Assembly: GCA_030593645.1 (NCBI GenBank)
Contig: JAUVGT010000029.1
Coordinates: 1-19,370 of the forward strand
DNA: 19,370 nt
Origin: Deltaproteobacteria bacterium
Lineage (GTDB): Bacteria > Desulfobacterota > Desulfobacteria > Desulfobacterales > JAUVGT01
Direction: 5' to 3'
Every line of letters starts with the position of its first letter. Position 1 is the first letter of the stretch. The notes beneath the pieces were generated by a model that saw only the letters and a list, made by a program, of their open reading frames with translations, was not told the origin of the DNA and ran no database searches. Position numbers and translations under genes: made by a program. Shown in pieces: positions 9,001 through 16,963 of this stretch.

Positions 9001-10520
9001 ATACCCAGGATAAAATGATGGAGGTCGTCAGGGAAAAGGGCTTAAACAGGGTTGTGGTTGCGGCTTGCACACCCAGAACCCATGAACCGCTGTTTCAGGA
9101 AACCATACGAAACGCCGGGCTGAATCCATATCTTTTTGAGATGGCCAATATCCGGAATCAATGTACCTGGGTCCATGCGAATGATAAAGAAAAAGCCACG
9201 GAAAAAGGGAAGGATCTGGTCAGAATGGCCGTAGCCAGAGCCTCTTTGCTTGATCCGATAAAAGAACTTTCTGTGGGTGTGGAAAAATCCGCACTTGTGA
9301 TTGGTGGAGGTGTCGCGGGAATGACTGCGGCACTCAGTCTCGCCGACCAGGGGTATCCGGCAGCTATTGTGGAAAAGGATTCAGAGCTTGGAGGTTCGGC
9401 AAAAGATGTTTCAAAAACGTGGAAGGGTCAGGATGTGCAGGAATTTCTTAGCGAGCTCATTCAAAAAGTTAAAAAACATGCTGATATCACTGTGATAACC
9501 GATTCTGAAGTGACCGATGCCAAAGGATTTGTAGGCAATTTTGATACAACGGTCACAGGCAATGGTAAAGAAACAAATGTTCAGCATGGTGTTACAATTG
9601 TAGCAACCGGTGGATGTGCTGCTGAAACAGATGAATATCTTTACGGAAAAAACCCAAATGTCACCCGATGGCATGACCTTGAGAATGATCCGGGTCGGCT
9701 GGAAGATGCGAAAAGTGTTGTATTTATCCAGTGTGTGGGGTCACGGGATAATCATCGTCCCTACTGCTCCAGGATTTGCTGCACCGCTTCTATCCTGCAG
9801 GCGATTTCCATAAAAGAAAAGCATCCGGATACGGCTGTGTATATCATTTACCGGGATATCCGGACGTATGGGGAACGAGAGCTGCATTATAAGAAAGCCA
9901 GGGAGCTGGGTGTCATTTTTATCCGGTATTCTCTTGATAATAAGCCGGTGGTTAAAGAAGTCGATGGTGGACTTGAAGTGACCGTATTTGATCCGATCCT
10001 TCAAAAAAACCTGCAGATTCGCACCGACTTATTAAATCTGGCTACAGCCATCGAACCTGTGAAAAATGATAAACTGGCTGGTTTTTACAAGCTTCCCCTG
10101 AACGAGGAGAATTTTTTCATGGAAGCCCATGCCAAGCTGAGGCCGGTTGAATTCGCGTCTGACGGTATATTTTTGTGCGGTCTGGCCCATTATCCGAAAG
10201 CTATGGATGAGAGTATTGCCCAGGCAATGGCAGCTGCCAGCCGTGCGGTAACGGTCCTTTCAAAGGATTCCATACAGGTTTCGCCGCTTGTATCCCAGAT
10301 TGACGCGGATAAATGCATCGGGTGCGGTCTGTGCGAGGAGATCTGCGCGTTCAGCGCGATTGTGCTCGAAGAAGTAGAAGGCTCAGGCTTACGGGCAAAA
10401 AATATTTCAGCCTCCTGCAAAGGATGCGGGTTGTGTGCTTCTTCATGTCCGCAAAAGGCAATCGATATGCTCCATTTCAAGGATCAGCAGATTGTCGCGG
10501 CTGTGATTGCCGCAGTATAG
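6093..10520 (+). CDS. hdrA: Selenocysteine-containing HdrA with inserted NfnB/GltD-like NAD(P)H domain
   Basis: 1475 aa including one Sec, from the ATG at 6093 (AAGGAG upstream); the UGA at 6270-6272 (residue 60) is read through. Domains in order: FAD-binding GGGIAG (13-18); C57-A-M-U60, the HdrA CxxC site with Sec; ferredoxin-type Cys109/112/115/119; an inserted GltD/NfnB-like domain (about 155-560) with N-terminal Cys159, 163, 202, 206, 210 and 213, FAD motif GSGPAG (253-258), NAD(P) motif GGGNVA (385-390) and AGGD near 527-530; Cys-rich cluster (621-637); HdrA Cys block around 723-743; then a full second HdrA copy with VCNCGINIGG (931-940) and FAD motif GGGVAG (1071-1076); and a C-terminal 2[4Fe-4S] ferredoxin (about 1404-1460). 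HdrA is the flavin electron-bifurcating subunit of heterodisulfide-reductase-type complexes. The NfnB-like insert probably gives this subunit an NAD(P)H site (inference). It is the first gene of the operon. Confidence 0.93.
6288..6305 (+). promoter_or_regulatory. bSECIS-like hairpin of hdrA1
   Basis: CTGGTCG (6288-6294) pairs with CGGCCGG (6299-6305), 7 bp with G-U wobbles, closing the loop AGGT. The loop begins 22 nt after the UGA at 6270-6272, within the usual bacterial SECIS range, and carries the GG(U) typical of SelB-binding loops. The same 18 nt recur at the same distance in hdrA2. Confidence 0.75.
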
Positions 10521-10624
10521 GCAATAATCAAAGAATTAATTTTAGCAGGTCTGTGACTGTAACAGGCGGCTGCGGTGTTAATTATATTAGAAACTAAAAC
10601 TATTAACGTTTCCAAGGTGAAATT

Positions 10625-11374
10625 ATGGCGGATTTCGAGCCGAAAATTGTAGCATTTTTATGCAACTGGTGTGCGTATGCCGGGGCTGATCTGGCGGGTG
10701 TATCCAGGCTGCAGTATCCATCCAATCTAAGAACAGTCAGGGTGATGTGCTCCGGCCGTGTTGATCCGGTATTTATCGTAAAGGCTTTTAAGCAGGGCTG
10801 TGACGGTGTACTCGTGTCCGGGTGACATTTCGGAGATTGCCATTACCTGGAAGGTAATGTTCAGGCCGAAAAAAAGATACTGATGACTCAAAAGCTGCTG
10901 GAGATGGCGGGTATCGGCAAAGACAGGCTGCATCTCGCATGGGTTTCATCAGCAGAAGCCCAGCGCTTTGTCGATGTTGCCACGAACACCATCAATACGG
11001 TAAAACAGCAGGGAAAACTGGACAGCAAAGCTGCCGCCATGAGGCTGGAAGCCGCGGAAATGACGGTAAGCAGCGAAACGATCCGCTGGCTGGTGGGCAA
11101 GGAAGTGAAAATCACCGCAAAAGGTGATGTATACGGACGCAAGTGGGATGTGGATAAATATGAATCCATTCTCTATATGGAACTTGAAAGAGAATATCAA
11201 AAAAACCTGATTTTTCTCGCCATTAAGGAAGGCTGTAAATCTGTCCGGGATGTTAGTGATAAAACCGAATTGGAACTTTTGCGGATTTCGTATCTCCTTG
11301 CGGACCTGGAAAAAACAAACCGGGTCGAATTTACAGGGATGGAAAACAGCAAACCGGTATTTGCAGTTATATAA
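10625..11374 (+). CDS. mvhD: Selenocysteine-containing MvhD with C-terminal extension
   Basis: 249 aa including Sec67, encoded by UGA at 10823-10825; ATG preceded by AAGGTGA. Residues 1-140 are the MvhD family, the [2Fe-2S] subunit that passes electrons to HdrA. The four conserved ligand positions are Cys16, Cys42, Sec67 and Cys72, in the context VLVSGUHFGDCHYLEGN. Beyond residue 140 there is an extension of about 100 aa that looks like a small helical or winged-helix domain (LLRISYLLADLEKTNRVEF near the end); MvhD proper is about 140 aa. The gene lies 104 nt after hdrA1, the largest gap in the operon. Its stop overlaps the ribosome site of hdrA2, consistent with coupling. The family call is firm; the role of the extension is unknown. 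Confidence 0.93.
10841..10859 (+). promoter_or_regulatory. bSECIS-like hairpin of mvhD1
   Basis: CATTACC (10841-10847) and GGTAATG (10853-10859) form a perfect 7-bp stem with loop TGGAA. The loop begins 22 nt after the UGA at 10823-10825 and contains GG, as in bacterial SECIS elements. Confidence 0.78.
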
Positions 11375-11383
11375 GGAGTCATA

Positions 11384-14300
11384 ATGGGATCTAACGGTAA
11401 TAAAAAAAGCGGGTCAGTTATGGTCGTGGGTGCCGGCATTGCGGGCATGCAGGCGTCGCTTGATCTTGCGAACTCGGACTATAATGTATACCTCATCGAA
11501 AAAGGGCCGACAATCGGGGGGCTGATGGCCAGGCTTGACAAAACTTTCCCGACCAATGACTGTACCATGTGAGTGATTTCACCCAAACTGGTCGAGGTCG
11601 GCCGGCACCTGAACATCAACCTGGTAACAAACAGTGAAGTCAAATCAATAGAAGGCGAACCCGGGAATTTTGAAGTTACCCTGACTAACAATCCCCGTTT
11701 TATTGACCCGGACATATGTACCGGGTGTGGAGACTGCGCCCGGCATTGCCCGGCTTCTGCGGTGAATCAGATCAACAAGGGTATGAGCGACCAGAAAGCC
11801 ACATATATTGAATATGCCCAGGCTGTTCCGCTTGCTTTTGCCATTGATGCAAACGTCTGCATAGGCTGCGGCCTTTGCGAAAATACATGCCTGGCAAAAG
11901 CCATACGTTATGATGATAAGATCAGGGAGACCAAGGTGACTGTGGGGTCGGTGATTTTATCACCGGGCACCGAGGGTTTTGATCCTTCAGATCTTGATTA
12001 CCTGGGATACGGAAAATTTCCGAACGTTGTTACCAGTGAAGGCTTTGAAAGGATACTCTCCGCGGGCGGTCCCTATTTTGGCCATGTGATGAGACCCCTT
12101 GACCGTGAAGAGCCGAAAAGTATCGCGTGGCTCCAGTGCGTGGGATCCAGGGATACCAACCGGTGCGGCAACGGGTATTGTTCTTCCGTATGCTGCATGT
12201 ATGCCACAAAAGAAGCCATGATTGCCAAAGAGCATATCCATGGCGATCTGGATTGCGCTGTTTTTAATATGGACATGAGAACCGTTGGCAAAGATTATGA
12301 AAAATATTTTTTGCGCGCCAGGGACAAGGAAGGGATCCGGTTTGTCAAGGCAAGGGTTCATACCGTTAATGAAATTCCGGAAACCGGAGACCTCAAGATA
12401 CGTTTTGCGGATGAGGACGGTGAGATCAAAGAAGAAATATTTTCAATGGTTGTATTGTCTGTGGGGCTTACGATTCCCGATTCAGCAGTGCAGCTTGCGA
12501 AACGTCTGGATATTGATCTTGATCAATACAATTTCGCAAAATCGGATCCGTTTGCGCCGGTTGAAACATCGCGGGAAGGTATCTTTACCTGTGGTGTGTT
12601 CCAGGGGCCGAAAGATATCCCCGGATCGGTTACCGAAGCCAGTGCCGCCGCGTGTCTTGCGGGTGCTGATCTGTCGGAATCCAGGGGTGAAGATATTCAA
12701 ACTTATGAAGTCCCGGCGGAAATCGATATTGAGGGCCAGGAGCCGAGGATCGGTGTCTTTGTCTGCAATTGCGGTATAAATATCGGCGGTATCGTCGATG
12801 TACCTGCGGTCCAGGAATACGCGGGAAACCTGCCTAATGTTGTCTTTACGGATTCAAACCTTTTTACCTGTTCCCAGGATACACAGGAAAAAATAAAAGA
12901 AAAAATAAAGGAACAGAACCTGAACCGCGTGGTCGTCGCATCCTGCAGTCCAAAAACCCACGAGCCCATGTTCATGGAGACCCTTGAAGCGTGCGGGCTG
13001 AACAGGTATCTATTCGAAATGGCCAATATACGGAACCAGGATTCCTGGATTCACTCCAAATCCCCTGACCTTGCCACACAGAAAGCAAAAGATCTTGTCA
13101 GAATGGCTGTTGCCAGGGCCGGGACTTTAAAGCCTCTTAAGGAAAAGGTCATCCGTGTCAACCAGCAGGGCCTTGTTATTGGCGGCGGTATTTCCGGGAT
13201 GAACGCGGCTTTGAACCTTGCAAAACAGGGATTCAAGGTTATCCTGATCGAAAAGGAACCGATTCTCGGCGGGTTCGCGTTAAAACTTCATCACACCATC
13301 GAAGGCGCGGATGTCCGGGAATATGTAAAAAAGCTTATTTCCGAAGTTCAGGCCCATGAAAATGTTGAAATTCTAACGGATGCGGTGGTCACCGGATTTG
13401 GCGGCTATAAGGGGAATTTTAAAACCGAGCTTGCGGTTGGGCCGAATAAGGAAAAACGTAAGATTGATCACGGTGCCATTATTGTGGCCACCGGTGCCGA
13501 TGAATACCAGCCTAAGGAATATCATTACGAAGACGATGACCGGATTGTGACCCAGGTTGGGCTGGCGGATATCCTCGAAGATAAGGGCGCGTCAGACTTT
13601 AAGACGGTTGTGATGATCCAATGTGTCGGTTCCCGGAACGAGGAGATGCAGGAATGTTCCAGGATCTGTTGCCAGAACGCCGTAAAGAACGCGCTTCATA
13701 TAAAACGGCTAAATCCTGAGGCACAGGTATTTGTCCTGTACCGGGACATCAGGACCTATGGTTTGCTTGAAGATTATTATACGGAGGCAAGGGAAAAAGG
13801 AGTGATTTTCATGCGGTTTGAAGATGATTCACCCCCTGACGTTACTACTTCTTCAGGTCATATTACTGTCAAAACAAAAGACCACATCCTAAAGCGGGAT
13901 GTTGAGATCTCCGCGGACCTGGTTGCGCTGAGCGCGGGAATGCGTGCCGCGGACACCAAAGAGCTGAGCGGCATTATGAAGCTGAATGCCAATCCGGAAG
14001 GGTATTTTATTGAAGCACATGTGAAACTCCGCCCCGTGGACATGCCGGGTGAAGGGATATTCCTTTGCGGTACCGCGCACGGGCCCAAATTGATCTCAGA
14101 GGCCATTTCCCAGGCACAGGCAGCCGCGTCCAGGGCAACCACTTTCCTGGCAAGACCGGAAATTAAACTCTCTGCCATCGCCGCGAAGGTGGATACGGAT
14201 CATTGTGTAAAATGTTTGTCATGTGTGCGCACATGTCCGTTTGATGTACCTGTGTTTAATACCGAGAAAAAAGTAATTGAAATAGATGAGGCCATATGCC

Positions 14301-14413
14301 ACGGATGCGGAGCGTGCGCGGGTATATGCCCGAGACAGACGATCCAGCTTGGATTTTATGAAGATGACCAGATTGAATGCAAAATTGACGCATTGCTGGC
14401 AGGAGGAATGTAA
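11384..14413 (+). CDS. hdrA: Selenocysteine-containing HdrA, tandem HdrA architecture
   Basis: 1009 aa including Sec63, encoded by UGA at 11570-11572; TAAGGAG lies 5 nt upstream of the ATG. Domains in order: FAD-binding GAGIAG (16-21); C60-T-M-U63; 2[4Fe-4S] ferredoxin (Cys112/115/118/122 and Cys159/162/165/169); thioredoxin-reductase-like region with the HdrA Cys block (about 250-275); from about 454 a full second HdrA copy starting IGVFVCNCGINIGG, with FAD motif GGGISG (600-605); and a C-terminal 2[4Fe-4S] ferredoxin (about 937-995). The second copy lacks the CxxU site. Compared with HdrA1 it has no NfnB/GltD insert and keeps the ferredoxin that the insert interrupts. It probably forms the Hdr core with the downstream MvhD and HdrCB. 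The stop and the next ATG overlap in TAATG, so translation is likely coupled. Confidence 0.94.
11588..11605 (+). promoter_or_regulatory. bSECIS-like hairpin of hdrA2
   Basis: CTGGTCG (11588-11594), loop AGGT, CGGCCGG (11599-11605). Sequence and distance to its UGA (22 nt to the loop) are identical to the hdrA1 element, and the identity continues for several bases on each side. Confidence 0.75.
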
Positions 14414-14844
14414 TGGCAGATTTTGAACCGACAATAATCGCATTTTGCTGTGAATACTGAGGGTATTCAGCGGCGGACCTGGCAGGTTCCATGCGGCTCG
14501 AATATCCGGCAAGTATAAAAATAATAAGGGTACCCTGTTCCGGTAAAGTGGATGTCATGTATCTTTTAAGGGCCATTCAAAAAGGCGCGGATGGCGCTTA
14601 TATTGTGGGATGTCTTGAGGGTACCTGCCATTTTAACGAAGGTAATTTCAGGGCCCGGGAAAGGGTTGAACATGTGCAAAAACTTCTGGAAGAAGTCGGC
14701 ATTGAAGGAGACCGGGTCAGGATGTACAATCTTTCTTCCGGTGAAGGACCGACTTTTGCCGCGTATGCAAGAGAAATGACTGAACATATTAAGAAATTGG
14801 GACCCAACCCTTTGAATAAAACGAATAAAAAGGCCGCGGCCTAA
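14413..14844 (+). CDS. mvhD: Selenocysteine-containing MvhD, short form
   Basis: 143 aa including Sec16, encoded by UGA at 14458-14460. The ATG shares one base with the hdrA2 stop and is preceded by AGGAGG. This is the standard MvhD length. The four ligand positions are Sec16 (FCCEYUGYSAADLAG), Cys42 (VPCSGKVD), Cys67 and Cys72 (VGCLEGTCHFNEGN). Compared with MvhD1, Sec has moved from position 67 to position 16 and the C-terminal extension is absent. It ends in a Lys- and Ala-rich tail. MvhD is a [2Fe-2S] adaptor that delivers electrons to HdrA; two different copies beside two different HdrAs suggest a dedicated partner for each (inference). Without Sec readthrough only the fragment after 14460 would be called. 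Confidence 0.93.
14475..14490 (+). promoter_or_regulatory. bSECIS-like hairpin of mvhD2
   Basis: GGACC (14475-14479) pairs with GG.UCC (14485-14490) with one bulged T, closing the loop TGGCA at 14480-14484, 19 nt after the UGA. It is weaker than the other four but has GG in the loop and resembles the mvhD1 loop TGGAA. Confidence 0.55.
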
Positions 14845-14861
14845 AAAAAGGAGCATATATT

Positions 14862-16181
14862 ATGGGAGAACCAGCAATAAAACTTGGAGGAAAAAAGAAG
14901 AGCGTCTTCATGGATAAGGTAAGGGAACTCCTCCCGGAGGGTGGTAATCTAAACCTTTGCCTGACGTGCGGAGCCTGTTCTTCCGGTTGTCCTGCCACCG
15001 GACTGGATGGGATGGATCCCCGGAAATTCCTGCGGATGGCGGCACTGGGTATGGATGAAGAAGTGACCAGCACAAAGTGGGTATGGATGTGCAGCCTGTG
15101 TCAAAGGTGCGTTTATGTATGCCCGATGAAAATCGACATCCCGCAGCTTGTGTTCAACGCCCGGGCATCCTGGCCAAGAGAAGACCGGCCAAAAGGTATC
15201 GTCGGATCATGTGACATGGCGTTGAGAAATGATACGTGCAGTGCCATGGGCGCCACTGAAGAGGATTTTAAATTTGTCGTGGAAGACGTGCTGGAAGAAT
15301 ACCAGGAATCACAGCCTGAATTCAAGGACATGAAAGCACCGGTTAACAAAAAAGGTACTCAATTCTTTTTAAATCAGAATTCAAGGGAGCCTGTGACCGA
15401 ACCGGATGAGATGGTTCCCTTATGGAAGATTCTCGATCTGGTCGGAGCAGACTGGACATACGGTACAAAAGGCTGGGCAGCTGAAAATTACTGCATGTTT
15501 CTTGCCGATAATGAGAACTGGAAACATATCGTGGAGGTCAAGAAAAAAGCCGTGGAGGACCTGGAGTGCAAGATCTGGCTCAATACGGAATGAGGGCACG
15601 AACTTTTCGCAGTCCGGGCCGGACTGAAAAAATTCAAGATTGACTACAATTTTGAGATCAAGAGTATCATTCAATATTATGCCCAGTGGATCAGGGAAGG
15701 AAAACTGAAGGTCAATTCCGATTGGAACAAGGATTTGAAGAAAACCTTTACCGTACAGGATCCCTGCCAATTGGTCCGTAAGACTTTTGGAGATCCTGTT
15801 GCGGAAGATCTTCGTTTTGTTGTAAAAACGGTTGTGGGTGAAGAAAATTTTATTGAAATGTATCCGAACAAATCAAATAACTACTGCTGCGGTGGTGGCG
15901 GCGGATTCCTGCAGTCCGGTTATCCGGATGAACGTCGGGCGTATGGTCAATGCAAGACCGACCAGATTCTTGATACCAAAGCGGATTACTGTATTACACC
16001 GTGCCATAACTGTCATGCCCAGGTCCATGACCTGGCTGAACAGAATGATCATGCCTGGTACACTGTTCATTTGTGGACTTTGATCTGCCTGTCACTGGGG
16101 ATTCTTGGACCAAATGAACGGACTTATCTGGATGAAGATCTCCAGGAAGTCATGCCGTTTCATCCTGAATCGGCCATGTAA
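14862..16181 (+). CDS. Selenocysteine-containing HdrC-HdrB fusion (HdrD/DsrK-like)
   Basis: 439 aa including Sec244, encoded by UGA at 15591-15593; ATG preceded by AAGGAG. The N-terminal HdrC-like part has two [4Fe-4S] motifs (Cys33/36/39/43 and Cys77/80/83/87). Two HdrB-type CCG domains follow. The first is degraded: a single Cys211 where CC is expected, then NTEUGHE with Sec244 at the Cys of the ECGHA motif seen in HdrD/DsrK-like proteins. The second is complete: Cys302 (DPCQ), Cys342-Cys343 (CCGGGGGF) and Cys381/Cys384 (PCHNCH), the ligands of the non-cubane cluster pair in HdrB. No membrane segment is evident, so it is soluble, unlike membrane-partnered HdrDE or Dsr systems. It probably carries electrons between HdrA and MetFV. 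The gene follows mvhD2 by 17 nt and precedes metV by 20 nt. Confidence 0.92.
15610..15626 (+). promoter_or_regulatory. bSECIS-like hairpin of hdrCB
   Basis: CAGTCC (15610-15615) and GGACTG (15621-15626) form a perfect 6-bp stem with loop GGGCC; a seventh G-C pair may form inside it. The loop begins 22 nt after the UGA at 15591-15593, the same spacing as in hdrA1, hdrA2 and mvhD1. Confidence 0.75.
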
Positions 16182-16201
16182 TCTGTACAACGGGAGGAAA
16201 A

Positions 16202-16876
16202 ATGATAGTTGCCAAAAGGAAACCCTTTGAAGAAATAAAAGATATGATCAAGGACTACAAAAAGGTCCTCAATGTCGGTTGCGGAACCTGTGTCGCGGTT
16301 TGTCTCGCGGGTGGTGAAAAAGAAGTTGCCGTGCTGAACAGCGAACTGGAAATGGCCAGAAAGCTGGATAATAATCCCATTGAACTCGGTGCAAAAACCA
16401 TCGAAAGACAGTGTGACCGGGAATACCTTGAAGCGCTGGATGACATGGTCAAGGATTACGACGCGATTATCTCCATGGCCTGCGGTGTGGGGATCCAGTT
16501 TCTGGCGGAAAGATACCCTGAAAAACCGGTATTTCCCGGGGTTGACACTACAGGCATGTCCGTGAATCAGGCGGTTGGATGGTATGAGGAACGGTGCCGT
16601 TCATGCGGCCAATGTGTACTCGGTGTAACCGGCGGCATCTGTCCGGTAACCATGTGCGCGAAAGGTCTTTATAACGGTCCTTGCGGGGGCACCAATAATG
16701 GAAATTGTGAAATCAGTGATGAACAGCCCTGTGCCTGGTTTATGATTTATGAACGTCTTGAAAAGCAGGGACGTCTTGATAATATATTAGAGTTCAAACC
16801 ACCGGTTGAATGGAATGATCAGGTACCGAGAACATTGATCCAGTCGGGGTATAAAAAGCCGGAAGAGGCTGCTTAA
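16202..16876 (+). CDS. metV: MetV, methylenetetrahydrofolate reductase C-terminal zinc/Fe-S subunit
   Basis: 224 aa from ATG with GGGAGG upstream. It matches the MTHFR_C (MetV) family: N-terminal VGCGTCVAVC (Cys27/30/34), Cys71, Cys94, and a Cys-rich C-terminal half with CRSCGQC (132-138), Cys147, Cys152, NGPCGG (Cys161), Cys169 and Cys177. MetV partners MetF in acetogens such as Moorella, where MetFV purifies with HdrABC and MvhD. It probably bridges MetF and the Hdr module and binds Fe-S and zinc (family knowledge). Placement between hdrCB and metF agrees. All Cys are encoded by normal codons; no UGA is present here. 87 nt separate it from metF, with no obvious structure. Confidence 0.94.
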   Translation: MIVAKRKPFEEIKDMIKDYKKVLNVGCGTCVAVCLAGGEKEVAVLNSELEMARKLDNNPIELGAKTIERQCDREYLEALDDMVKDYDAIISMACGVGIQFLAERYPEKPVFPGVDTTGMSVNQAVGWYEERCRSCGQCVLGVTGGICPVTMCAKGLYNGPCGGTNNGNCEISDEQPCAWFMIYERLEKQGRLDNILEFKPPVEWNDQVPRTLIQSGYKKPEEAA

Positions 16877-16963
16877 GAGCCCGATGCATAAATGTGTTGG
16901 CTTGAAATAACCAGATGCAGCATATCGAATCATGATTTGTAATTAACTCATAAGGAAGCTGAT

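Noticed and set aside
7608..9070. Long antisense open frames opposite hdrA1 (for example 7608-8141 and 8480-9070, minus strand)
   Set aside because: They are shadows of a GC-richer coding strand, without ribosome sites or recognizable domains.
10521..10624. A small gene or RNA between hdrA1 and mvhD1
   Set aside because: Only 104 nt, with no ORF with a ribosome site and only weak, short complementarities; treated as a spacer.
6093..16181. The interrupted genes as pseudogenes or sequencing errors
   Set aside because: All five breaks are single UGA codons without frame change, each at a conserved Cys position and each followed by a SECIS-like hairpin. Random decay would give mixed stops and frameshifts.
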